Source: Bradyrhizobium sp. CCBAU 051011 (GTDB taxonomy: Bacteria > Pseudomonadota > Alphaproteobacteria > Rhizobiales > Xanthobacteraceae). From it: 64,000 bases of DNA. The notes beneath the pieces were generated by a model that was not told where the DNA came from, made no database searches, and was given only the letters and a program-made list of their open reading frames with translations. Numbering within the stretch: position 1 is the first letter of the stretch; each line of letters starts with the position of its first letter. Both the position numbers and the translations under genes were made by a program. Location: the NCBI RefSeq assembly GCF_009930815.1, contig NZ_CP022222.1, positions 6,924,501-6,988,500 of the forward strand, in the 5' to 3' direction. Positions 32,141-40,499 of the stretch are shown here, piece by piece.

Positions 32141-32980
32141 ATGGCGTACAAGGACATTCTGCTGACTTTGACGAGTTATCCCGATCCCACCCCGACCTCG
32201 ATCACCGAGGATGCCGTCGCGATCGCCGCGACCTTCGGAGCTCATCTGGCGGCGATAGCCTGCGAAGTGTATGTGGAGATACCCGGCCGTTTTCTTTCGG
32301 GCTCCATGGCCAACATTCCCGGCATCATCGCCGGCGAAGTCGAAAAAAGCCGGAATAGCGCCAAGGCCATGCTGGCCGCTTTCGACAATGCTGCGAACAA
32401 GGCCGGCATTCTGCGCGAATCCTATCTCGAGAAATGCCCGACCTTCGCCGTGCCGGACCTGTTGGTAGACCACGCACGGCTTCGCGATCTCACCATCGTG
32501 CCGGCGCCGGAAAACTATGATCAGTGGTACGCGGAAGCCGTGATCTTCGGATCGGGACGGCCGACGCTCGTTTTGCCCGAGACAGCGCGTAAGCGTGGTT
32601 TCGAGTTAGGGACCGTCGCAGTCGCCTGGGATTTCAGCCGTGCTGCGGCCCGCGCGGTTTCCGACGCGCTGCCGCTGCTCGAAAAGGCCAGAAAGGTGCG
32701 GATCGTCACCGTCACCAACGAAAAGAAACTGGACAACAAGCATTCCGCCGAAGCGCTGGCCAAAAACCTGGCGCGCCATGGCATCGACGTGGTGCTCGAC
32801 AAGGTCGATGCCGACGGCCGGTCGATCGGCGAGGTGCTCGAAGCCTACACGGTTTCGCATCAGGTCGACGTCCTCGTGATGGGCGCCTACGGTAATTCGC
32901 GATGGCGCGAGTTCATCCTCGGCGGCGCCACCAAGAGGCTGCTCTCGAAGCCGCCGCTGCCGATTCTGTTCTCACATTGA
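32141..32980 (+). CDS. universal stress protein, tandem Usp domains
   Basis: A 279-residue cytoplasmic protein, MAYKDILLTLTSYPDP at the start. The N-terminal half is a diverged Usp fold. The C-terminal half has the ATP-type loop GAYGNSRWREFILGGATKRL. AAGGAGAG precedes the ATG. It is probably co-transcribed with the cytochrome c. One of three Usp proteins in the microoxic block. Confidence 0.88.
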   Translation: MAYKDILLTLTSYPDPTPTSITEDAVAIAATFGAHLAAIACEVYVEIPGRFLSGSMANIPGIIAGEVEKSRNSAKAMLAAFDNAANKAGILRESYLEKCPTFAVPDLLVDHARLRDLTIVPAPENYDQWYAEAVIFGSGRPTLVLPETARKRGFELGTVAVAWDFSRAAARAVSDALPLLEKARKVRIVTVTNEKKLDNKHSAEALAKNLARHGIDVVLDKVDADGRSIGEVLEAYTVSHQVDVLVMGAYGNSRWREFILGGATKRLLSKPPLPILFSH

Positions 32981-33024
32981 CGACGGCTGGCTCCGTGCCG
33001 GAGAGATAGCAGCATCAGGCGGGC

Positions 33025-35718
33025 TCAAAGCGCCAGCCTGACATTGCAGATGTCATGCTCGACCGGGTCTGTCTTCACCTCGAAGCCGAGGCTACGGCAC
33101 ATCGCCAGCATGATCGTGTTCTCGGCGAGCACGTCGCCCGAGATCGCTTTCAGGCCTTCTGACTTCGCGTATTCGATGATCAACTGCATCAATACCCAGC
33201 CGAGGCCCCTGCCCTTGAGGTCCGAGCGCAACAGGATCGCGTATTCGCCGCTCTCGTAGATCGAGTCGGAATGAATCCTGACGACGCCGACGAGTTCATT
33301 GGTCGCCTCGTCGAACGCGACAAAGGCCATCGCCCGGGCATAATCGAGCTGGGTCAGGCGGGCGATGAACTCGTGGGAAAATTCCTTCATCGGGGCGAAA
33401 AATCGCAGCCGCAGATCGTGCATGGTGACGTGTTTCAACATCTCGTGGATCAGCGGCTCGTCCTCGGGCCGGATCGGACGAACGAAGACGCGCCAGCCGT
33501 CCTTGACCTCGATATGGCGCTGCCACTGCGAGGGATAGGGCCGCACGGCGAAATTCGCAGGACCCGAACCGCGGAACTTGCGCTCGACCCGTCCAATCGC
33601 GACACGTGCATCGACCGCCAGCACGCCGGCTTCATCGGCCAGCAGCGGGTTAATGTCGAGCCCTCGGATTTCCGGAATGTCGGCGGCCAATTGCGCGAGC
33701 TTGACCAGAACCATCGCCACCGCGTCCTGCTTCACCGCCGGCACGTCGCGATAGGCGCGCAGTAGCCGGGAGACGCGGGTGCGCTCGATCAGGCTCTCCG
33801 CCAATTGCAGGTCAAGCGGCGGCAGCGCCAGCGCCTTGTCGTTGATGATCTCGACCGCCGTGCCGCCGCGGCCGAACACGACGACGGTGCCAAACGTGGG
33901 ATCGTCGGCGAGGCCGAGAATGAGTTCGCGCGCCTTTGCCCGCACCACCATCGCCTGCACCATCACGCCCGAGATCCGTGCCTCCGGCCGCAGCGATCGT
34001 GCCCGCGCGAGAATATCGGCGGTCGCCTTGCGCACCGCGTCGGCGCTGGTGAGATTGAGCACGACGCCGCCGACGTCGGATTTATGCACGATATCCCGCG
34101 ACATGATCTTGAGCACGACCGTCGATCCCTGCGCAAAGATCGCATTCGCATGCGCGACCGCCTCCTCGGCATCAGCGGCGGCGAAGGTCGGCACGGCCGC
34201 AATATCGTAGGCATCAAGGAGCTGTTTAACCTCGATCGGATCAAGCCATGAGCGATCATCGGCCAACGCCGTGGCCACGAGCTTCCGCGCCGCGCCCACA
34301 TCGGGCGCAAACTCGCTCGGCATCGCGGGCGGAACCTGCGCCAGCGCCTCAACGACTTCGCGATGCCGGACCAGATGCATGAAGCCGCGCACCGCGTCGT
34401 CCTCGGTCAGATAGTTCGGAATGCCGGCATCACTCAGCAACTTGCCGATCGACGGCTCGGCGCCGACCCAGACTGCGAGTACCGGTTTGGGCAACATGCG
34501 GCGTTCGGCGCGGTACTTCTGGACCACGCCGGTCACGGCTGCGGCGATCTCATCGGCAGGCGCGATTGCGGTCTGGACATTCATGACAAGCACGGCGTCA
34601 TTGCTCGGGTCGGCCAGCAGCGCCTCCAGCGCCACGGCATAGCGCTCGGCATCGGCGTCGCCGACGATGTCGACCGGGTTAGACTTCGACCACGTCGGAG
34701 GCAGCACCGCATCCAGTCGTTCCCGCGTCTCCGGCGAGAGCTGGGCGGAGATGCCGCCGAGTTCGGCCAGCCGGTCGATGGCCAGCACGCCGATGCCGCC
34801 ACCATTGGTCAGGATCGCCAGCCGCTTGCCGGGCGGAGATTTGAGCCGTCCAAGCGTTTCCGCACAGTCGAACAGTTCGCCAAGATCGGAGACGCGCAGG
34901 ACGCCGGCGCGCTGAAATGCGGCATCGTAGACGGCATCCGCCCCGGCCAGTGCGCCGGTATGCGTTGCCGCCGCCCGCGCGCCTTGCGCCATGCGGCCCG
35001 ACTTGACGACGACGACGGGTTTGACCCGGGCGGCGGCGCGCGCCGCTGACATGAACTTGCGGGCGTCCTTGATCGCTTCGATGTAAAGCAGAATGGCGTG
35101 GGTCTTTTCATCCAGCGCGAAGTAGTCGAGCAGATCGGCGATATCGACATCGAGTTGGTCGCCAATCGAAACAATGCCGGAAAAACCAACAGAGCGCTGC
35201 GCCGCCCAGTCCACCATCCCCGCTGCAATGGCGCCGGACTGCGAGATCAGCGCCAGATGTCCCGCCACCGGCATGTGCGCCGAAAAGCTGGCATTGAGGC
35301 TGACGCCCGGCATCATGATGCCCAGGCAATTCGGGCCGATCAGCCGCATGCCGTATTTTTGCGCGGCTCGTTCCGCTGCCTCCGCCAGCGAATCCGGACC
35401 ATGGCCGAGCCCGGCACTGACGATGACCGCACCTGCCGCGCCGCGGCGGCCCGCTTCATCAATCAGACCTGCGATGGTGCGGGCCGGCGTGGTGAGGACA
35501 ACGAGTTCCGGCACAAATGTCAGTTTGGCGATGCTGTCAGCGGTCGCCACGCCATCGATCTCGTGATAGCGCGGATTGACGAGACCGAATTCGCCTTTGA
35601 ACTGAGCTTTACGAATATTGTTGAGAATGGCGCGGCCGACCGAGCCCTGGCGCGGACTGGCCCCGACCAGTGCGACGGAATGCGGCGAAAGCAGATTGTT
35701 CAGACGATAGGTGGACAT
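33025..35718 (-). CDS. acyl-CoA synthetase (ADP-forming)-like protein fused to GNAT acetyltransferase
   Basis: An 897-residue fusion. Domain order: CoA-binding Rossmann fold (VALVGASPRQGSVGRAIL), ligase-CoA domains (PNCLGIMMPG, SQSGAIAAG), ATP-grasp (VVLKIMSRDIVHKSDVGGV, then VFGRGGTAVEIINDKA), then a C-terminal GNAT domain (RSDLKGRGLGWVLMQLIIEY). This matches bacterial Pat-type protein lysine acetyltransferases, whose synthetase part is often inactive. It may acetylate enzymes such as acetyl-CoA synthetase. No FixK box is seen before it. Confidence 0.9.
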   Translation of the reverse strand: MSTYRLNNLLSPHSVALVGASPRQGSVGRAILNNIRKAQFKGEFGLVNPRYHEIDGVATADSIAKLTFVPELVVLTTPARTIAGLIDEAGRRGAAGAVIVSAGLGHGPDSLAEAAERAAQKYGMRLIGPNCLGIMMPGVSLNASFSAHMPVAGHLALISQSGAIAAGMVDWAAQRSVGFSGIVSIGDQLDVDIADLLDYFALDEKTHAILLYIEAIKDARKFMSAARAAARVKPVVVVKSGRMAQGARAAATHTGALAGADAVYDAAFQRAGVLRVSDLGELFDCAETLGRLKSPPGKRLAILTNGGGIGVLAIDRLAELGGISAQLSPETRERLDAVLPPTWSKSNPVDIVGDADAERYAVALEALLADPSNDAVLVMNVQTAIAPADEIAAAVTGVVQKYRAERRMLPKPVLAVWVGAEPSIGKLLSDAGIPNYLTEDDAVRGFMHLVRHREVVEALAQVPPAMPSEFAPDVGAARKLVATALADDRSWLDPIEVKQLLDAYDIAAVPTFAAADAEEAVAHANAIFAQGSTVVLKIMSRDIVHKSDVGGVVLNLTSADAVRKATADILARARSLRPEARISGVMVQAMVVRAKARELILGLADDPTFGTVVVFGRGGTAVEIINDKALALPPLDLQLAESLIERTRVSRLLRAYRDVPAVKQDAVAMVLVKLAQLAADIPEIRGLDINPLLADEAGVLAVDARVAIGRVERKFRGSGPANFAVRPYPSQWQRHIEVKDGWRVFVRPIRPEDEPLIHEMLKHVTMHDLRLRFFAPMKEFSHEFIARLTQLDYARAMAFVAFDEATNELVGVVRIHSDSIYESGEYAILLRSDLKGRGLGWVLMQLIIEYAKSEGLKAISGDVLAENTIMLAMCRSLGFEVKTDPVEHDICNVRLAL

Positions 35719-35829
35719 CGTTCTCCAGTATCGGCAGCTCGCGACCCCTGTGCGACAGGTTATCCGGAAACGGTCACGGCGCGATGATATATCGCGCCAT
35801 GATCGTCAATTTCTGGGGCTGTTTTCCGA

Positions 35830-36198
35830 TCAGTTCAGCGAGCGTCCGCTGATCAAGTTCGACGTAGCCGCGATCATCCGCTCACCATGCCTGAACAGCC
35901 GTTCGGAGTCGCGACGGAAGAAGTCGAGCTGGTGCTGGCTGCAGTCCTGGCACGTCGTCTTGATATCATTTACGGAGTGTGCGCTCGCCATCTTGGTGAC
36001 GAACTCCGTGAACAAATGCATCTCGGTCTGCGTTCGCTCCAGCATCTCGTCGCCGAGGAACACCAGCTCCTCGAGCATCATCTTCTGCGCGCCAATCATG
36101 AACTCCAACGCGCCCTGATTCAGTTTGGTGGCTTCCGCTTCTGCATTTGCGGCTGCTGGAAGGGAGCCGGAAGCGGTCCGCTCAGACAACTCTGACAT
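35830..36198 (-). CDS. phasin-family protein
   Basis: A 122-residue helical protein. ATG 36198 (MSELSERTASG) is preferred over 36255, where the frame also opens. The helices LEFMIGAQKMMLEELVFLGD and DIKTTCQDCSQHQLDFFRRD, with an amphipathic pattern, match phasins, which coat polyhydroxyalkanoate granules. A FixK-type box at 36255-36268 lies 63 bases before this ATG, and that spacing supports the shorter start. Confidence 0.78.
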   Translation of the reverse strand: MSELSERTASGSLPAAANAEAEATKLNQGALEFMIGAQKMMLEELVFLGDEMLERTQTEMHLFTEFVTKMASAHSVNDIKTTCQDCSQHQLDFFRRDSERLFRHGERMIAATSNLISGRSLN

Positions 36199-36254
36199 GA
36201 CGATCTCCGATTTCTGAGTTTCCGCCGAAACGATTACCGGGGTCGGGGTGAACA

Positions 36255-36268
36255 TTGAGGCGCATCAA
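36255..36268. promoter_or_regulatory. FixK/FNR-type box before the phasin gene
   Basis: TTGAG-GCGC-ATCAA, nine of ten matches. Its centre is 63 bases before ATG 36198. It suggests that storage-granule protein is made at low oxygen. Confidence 0.7.
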
Positions 36269-36354
36269 ACTGGCGTCATTGCGACCGCAGCCAGAGCCAG
36301 CGAACACAAGGCAAGGAACTCACCGGGACCAAAGGTCACATCCCTCCCCCGGGA

Positions 36355-37188
36355 TCAGTGCGACATCAGGACCGGCACGGTCATGCAATCGAACATGCTG
36401 CGCGTGACGCCGCCCAGAATTCGTTCCTGCAAGCGCGAATGGCCGTACCCACCCATCACCAGAAGGCCCATACTGCTTTCGGCCGCGATCGACAGGATCG
36501 CGCCCTGGACGGCGCCGCGGTCCGTCGTCAGCCGTTGCACCCGGGCCGCAATGCCACGCCGCCCCAAATGCGCGGCGAGTTGGTCCGAGGAGGCGTCGCC
36601 CGCTTCCTCATTGACCGCAATCACGGTCACGGCGTTCGCGCCCATCAGAAACGGCATCGCATCGCGCAACGCGCGGGCCGCAAGGCGGCTGCCGTCCCAG
36701 GCGATGCCGACGTGATGGGCGTCGAGCGGTCCCTTGTGGATATAGGGAACCATCAGCATCGGCCCGCCGGAATTGAACAGGATCTGCTGCGGAATCTCAT
36801 TGTCGTAGCTGGCTTTCGAGGGATCGGGCTGCAGCACGATCGTCATGTCGTAAAGCCGGGCAAGCGCGCTGATGGTCTTCCCGGCCTCGGCGGGAATTGC
36901 CGCAAAGGTCCTGATGCCGTAGGCGATCTTGGCAAGCTTGGCCTCGATCTCGAACACGGCGATCGCAGCGTTCGCCCGTTCTCGAGCGCGCTCCAGGTCA
37001 GCCCCCATGACGGCGGCTACGGCGGCGCCGCCGCCTTCCACCATCAATCCGGCGTTGCCCATCGCTTCATAGCCGATGGCCACGGCATCGAGGTGCGACC
37101 GGCGCGCAATGGTCAGCGCGACAGCGACGTCGATCACCGGCCTCACCAGACGCTCGGAGGGAATATGAACCAGAATGTTCCTGAACAT
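36355..37188 (-). CDS. universal stress protein, tandem Usp domains
   Basis: A 277-residue protein, MFRNILVHIPSERLVRPV at the start. The second domain (HHVGIAWDGSRLAARALRDA) carries the ATP-type loop GGYGHSRLQERILGGVTRSM. The ATG 37188 is chosen over 37206 because the fold starts here. A FixK-type box lies upstream at 37275-37288. Confidence 0.88.
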   Translation of the reverse strand: MFRNILVHIPSERLVRPVIDVAVALTIARRSHLDAVAIGYEAMGNAGLMVEGGGAAVAAVMGADLERARERANAAIAVFEIEAKLAKIAYGIRTFAAIPAEAGKTISALARLYDMTIVLQPDPSKASYDNEIPQQILFNSGGPMLMVPYIHKGPLDAHHVGIAWDGSRLAARALRDAMPFLMGANAVTVIAVNEEAGDASSDQLAAHLGRRGIAARVQRLTTDRGAVQGAILSIAAESSMGLLVMGGYGHSRLQERILGGVTRSMFDCMTVPVLMSH

Positions 37189-37274
37189 CGCCGTTCTCCC
37201 ACACATTCGCGGGGCGCTGACGCCCCCGTCCCGATTATGCCGGTAAAGATAAACGATGGACGGAGGGCCGGGGG

Positions 37275-37288
37275 TTGACCCACATCAA
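37275..37288. promoter_or_regulatory. FixK/FNR-type box before a Usp gene
   Basis: TTGAC-CCAC-ATCAA, nine of ten matches, about 93 bases before ATG 37188. It overlaps no gene. Confidence 0.65.
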
Positions 37289-37314
37289 GCTCGAATTCGA
37301 TCGCCTCCTCCGTG

Positions 37315-37530
37315 CTATCGCGGAATGAGCTGCAGCTCCAGCAGCGCCAGTCGTTGCAAGGCTACCGGATCGCACTCTCCGCCGTGAGCGGCGCGCAGAA
37401 TCGCCTCGGCAATAGCCTGAACGTGACTGGAGCTGACCGGCTCGGGAAGCGAAGCCACCGCGGCATCAAACGCCGCTTCCATTACCGAGATGATCTCGGG
37501 CGGGAAGGACGCATTTGCAAAATCCTTCAT
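37315..37530 (-). CDS. conserved hypothetical protein, 71 residues
   Basis: ATG 37530 (MKDFANASFPPEIISVME) is preferred to 37566. Helical protein with DAAVASLPEPVSSSHVQAIA and EAILRAAHGGECDPVALQRL, ending LELQLIPR. Familiar as a rhizobial protein of unknown function. It lies upstream of the Usp gene, about 30 bases beyond the FixK-type box. Confidence 0.65.
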   Translation of the reverse strand: MKDFANASFPPEIISVMEAAFDAAVASLPEPVSSSHVQAIAEAILRAAHGGECDPVALQRLALLELQLIPR

Positions 37531-37736
37531 GACGGTGGCTACAAAAGGAAGCGGCTGCCAATGCATCTTGGGGGGCGGGACTGCTATCAGCAGCCGCTCG
37601 AGTTTGCTGTGTCATCCCTTGGACACATATTGCATAATTTTCCCGAAGGTGAATCGTTCCCAAATTCAAGGAAATCAAATGGACAAAGCATCATTTCGCG
37701 GGACAGTTTCGCCATCCGCGGTCTTGCATATCTATT

Positions 37737-38603
37737 TCAAAGCGACGGATTCTGGTGGAGGTAACGGTCGTCGAACTGGGCCAATTCCCCGAGCTTTGCT
37801 TCGTCAAGTACCGTCACTCGGCCGCGGCTGATGTCTACGATCCGCTCCTCGCGCAGTTGCTTGATCACGCGGTTGGCATGCACGGGCGTGATGCCCAGCG
37901 CCTCGCCGATTTGTTCCTGCGTCAGCGGCATTTCGAAATTGTCGCCCGCCAGCCGACCGGTAACTTCAAGCCGCCTGCGAAGTTCGAGAACGATGTGGGC
38001 GAGCCGCCCGGTCGCCGGTCGCTGTCCGACATTGACGATCCATTCCCGGAACATCGCGGCATCGATCAGCGTGTCGCGCCAGAGCACTTCCGCGACGTTC
38101 GGCCTCGTCCGCGTCAACGCCCGCAACGACGCGTGGCTGATGAAGCCGAGCGTGGACGCGGTCAAGCTAACGAGATCGTGGTCCATACGGTGCAGGTGCA
38201 AGCTCTGCAGGTCGGGAATCTCCCCCGGAATATGGATCGAGAGAATTTGCCGCTGGCCGCTGGCTATGACCTTGGACCGAACGCAGAAGCCTTCGATTAT
38301 CAGGCAGCATTCCGTCGGGCGCTCGCCGTCGGATACGATGGCTCTGGCCGCTTCCCAGTGACGAACGGCAATCGGAAGCCCTCGCAATGCAGCAATGTCC
38401 GCTTCTTCCAATCCTGAGACGGTATTGAGTCGTCGCAGTAACGCCGCAAACACAAGCTCCCGGTCCAAACCCCTGTCTCCTCCGTTCGGACGACCGTTCT
38501 CCAGTGAACGAAACGGACCGCTCGATGCGGGGTTCCCAACAAACGTTAAGGACGCCGCCGATGTGACGTGGGAGGTTTCAGGCCCCGCACGGAGGTCCGT
38601 CAT
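37737..38603 (-). CDS. Crp/Fnr-family transcription regulator
   Basis: About 288 residues with a cyclic-nucleotide-binding-type beta roll and a C-terminal winged helix; the recognition region is MPLTQEQIGEALGITPVHAN followed by RVIKQLREERIV. The N-terminal 40 residues are not conserved, so the exact start is uncertain (ATG 38603 or 38618, or an internal codon). The N-terminus has no Cys cluster, so it is not an Fnr. The helix-turn-helix lacks the E-SR pattern of FixK, so it should bind another site. Confidence 0.82.
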   Translation of the reverse strand: MTDLRAGPETSHVTSAASLTFVGNPASSGPFRSLENGRPNGGDRGLDRELVFAALLRRLNTVSGLEEADIAALRGLPIAVRHWEAARAIVSDGERPTECCLIIEGFCVRSKVIASGQRQILSIHIPGEIPDLQSLHLHRMDHDLVSLTASTLGFISHASLRALTRTRPNVAEVLWRDTLIDAAMFREWIVNVGQRPATGRLAHIVLELRRRLEVTGRLAGDNFEMPLTQEQIGEALGITPVHANRVIKQLREERIVDISRGRVTVLDEAKLGELAQFDDRYLHQNPSL

Positions 38604-38805
38604 GAAGAAAAAACGCAATCGCAGCCGCCCCGCCCTCCCGCTTCAGGAGCGGCTTGGCCAAGTCGCCCTTCGCGCGCGGGAGGAGGCAGCTGGCCTGCCG
38701 CCCGGTGAGGAACGCGACCGTCTGATCGAAATAGCGATGGCAAACGAGGCTGCAGCCACCATCGACCGCTGGCTTTCATCCCCGGGTTTGCAGGGCCCCA
38801 AATAG
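38602..38805 (+). CDS. 67-residue basic hypothetical protein
   Basis: ATG 38602 (MKKKRNRSRPALPLQERL) has GGAGG before it. The helical region ALRAREEAAGLPPGEERDRL, then IEIAMANEAAATIDRWL, looks well conserved in style. It starts in the 5' end of the divergent Crp-like gene, and one of the two starts is probably shorter. No function is known. Confidence 0.62.
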   Translation: MKKKRNRSRPALPLQERLGQVALRAREEAAGLPPGEERDRLIEIAMANEAAATIDRWLSSPGLQGPK

Positions 38806-38913
38806 TCCAGCTTTCTGAATGTGCCTGCCTGCTCCCCGTTCCCGCCCGGCCAGGCGAAAGGACTCACGCTTGCGTTCATGCGGGACGTGACTTGAGCTTT
38901 TACTTCGGGGCTT

Positions 38914-39144
38914 TTACTTCGGCTTTTCGGCGCAGACGTGAATGACGTAGACCGGATTGGAGAACTCGTCGGTTACCTCCATCCGCCAGTCCTTGCCCGG
39001 GCGCAACTTTCCGTCGAGATCCTGGATGATCTGCCCTGCAGTTACCGTTGCTTCCCGCCATGCTGCCCGCACGTCGGGTAATTCTTCCCCTTCCTCGTCA
39101 AGTTCGATCCTGTCGTAATACACGTTGAAAAAGTAACGTGGCAT
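38914..39144 (-). CDS. DUF6894-type small protein
   Basis: A 76-residue protein beginning MPRYFFNVYYDRIELDEEGE. The order strand, acidic turn, helix (AAWREATVTAGQIIQDLDG), and final strands (WRMEVTDEFSNPVYVIHV) matches the 11304 protein. Soluble; role unknown. Confidence 0.75.
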   Translation of the reverse strand: MPRYFFNVYYDRIELDEEGEELPDVRAAWREATVTAGQIIQDLDGKLRPGKDWRMEVTDEFSNPVYVIHVCAEKPK

Positions 39145-39247
39145 GAGGGCATTCCCTTACGGCGCATCCTTCTCGACCGTATGCAACTAAACTCCCTGGC
39201 TGGTGCCTACTTTTCGGCCGGCTTCGTCACCACCATCGTCAGTTACT

Positions 39248-39406
39248 TTAATGCGTGTTCGATTCCTGCCATTTGTCCGGGTCGGACTTGGTCGTGCCGG
39301 ACCTCTGTTCCTTTTCGGGGTTGCCCTTCCACGGCTTGTCGGTTTGCCGGTGCGTTCCCCAGTCGGTCTGCTGACGCGGGTCGTCCTTGGGAGTTTCTTT
39401 GCTCAT
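39248..39406 (-). CDS. 52-residue Trp/Asp/Lys-rich hypothetical protein
   Basis: Begins MSKETPKDDPRQQTDWGTHR, then QTDKPWKGNPEKEQRS and ends WQESNTH. It has no hydrophobic core and is probably disordered, as are stress-related small proteins. AGGAGG lies six bases before the ATG. The only frame here that fits a gene. Confidence 0.65.
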   Translation of the reverse strand: MSKETPKDDPRQQTDWGTHRQTDKPWKGNPEKEQRSGTTKSDPDKWQESNTH

Positions 39407-39576
39407 GCCGCTACCTCCTTGGGGAGAATAGCCGTCAACCCGGCCAAAGGTTCCTGCGGCCGGAGAATGCAGCGACCGCAGTACGCCGGGCCAGACGGCA
39501 GGTTCGTGGATTCCAGCCGGCTAGGCCCCGCGCGAATTTCTTGCTGACTTGGAGGAAGTTTCGTCCTCACAACGGC

Positions 39577-40497
39577 TTAGGTTGAATTCTGGAGAACGGA
39601 ACCACGGAAAGACTTGGCCATGTCGCGATGAGACGCGAGCGCCGCACCGAGCAATTTTTCCTTGCGGCGGCGATAGCCCGGCGGACGCTTCTTGCTTGTT
39701 TTGCCCTTTTTTGCTTGCGGCCCGTCGCCCGCAAGGCTGGCAAAGCTCTTGATATCGCGGAGGTCGCCCAATGCGCGCTGCAGCTGCTTTGCCGGCTGAT
39801 GCAGATGGCGCAATTCGCGGCGACCCCACAGATTGACAGTTTCCGTCAGTGCTTCAAGCATGTAGCGGAAGCGTTTGAACTTGATCCGTAACCGGTGACG
39901 GCGCGACGCGCCCAAGGTATTCAGCTGCCGCCCTTGGCGGACCAATCGCCCGTGCCAGCGGTTGAGTTTACGGGCGCAATAGATTTGCAGAGCCTCCGCG
40001 TCCTTGCGCTGCTGGCAGCGCGCGAGCCATGGCCCCCGTCTGATCCAGCCTGCCATTGCCGAGATCAGATGTTGCGTCCGAACCGAGCGCAGGGCGCGAA
40101 CCAGTTGGCGGTGGTTCCGCATCTGGCGTTGATCGAGCTGCTCCCCGATCATGCGCTGCGCCCATGCGCGGTATCGCTTGCGGCGCGCATATTCCACCAG
40201 GACATCGCTGTCGCGCGCGGCGCCGAGCGAGCCATTCAGCCACGCGATCTCCTTCTTCAGGCGCACCCATTCCTCATCGACCACGATCGGCGCGAAGAAC
40301 GCCACCGCGGCGCGCAACCGCGTGATGGCGATGCGGATCTGATGCACGGCCTCGGCGTCGCCGGCGCATGCGCTACTGTGATGGGCCTTGATGGCCGCGA
40401 CGCAATCGAGCGCCATCGTTTGGAATGCGGTTGCACAATCGAGGCTTGCCGCCGCGGCGACCTTGCGCCGGTTGGACGTTCTGGTCGGCACCGCCAT
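39577..40497 (-). CDS. CHAD-domain protein
   Basis: A 306-residue helical protein. AVHQIRIAITRLRAAVAFF, then LGAARDSDVL and LRIKFKRFRYMLEAL are CHAD motifs with the conserved His and basic residues that bind polyphosphate. The C-terminus is Lys/Arg-rich. ATG 40497 lies just beyond the stop of the 40500 gene. Probably binds polyphosphate granules. Confidence 0.88.
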   Translation of the reverse strand: MAVPTRTSNRRKVAAAASLDCATAFQTMALDCVAAIKAHHSSACAGDAEAVHQIRIAITRLRAAVAFFAPIVVDEEWVRLKKEIAWLNGSLGAARDSDVLVEYARRKRYRAWAQRMIGEQLDQRQMRNHRQLVRALRSVRTQHLISAMAGWIRRGPWLARCQQRKDAEALQIYCARKLNRWHGRLVRQGRQLNTLGASRRHRLRIKFKRFRYMLEALTETVNLWGRRELRHLHQPAKQLQRALGDLRDIKSFASLAGDGPQAKKGKTSKKRPPGYRRRKEKLLGAALASHRDMAKSFRGSVLQNST

Positions 40498-40499
40498 CG

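Noticed and set aside
35760..35830. TGATCGTCAA as a FixK box before the 35718 gene
   Set aside because: Half-site spacing is two bases instead of four.
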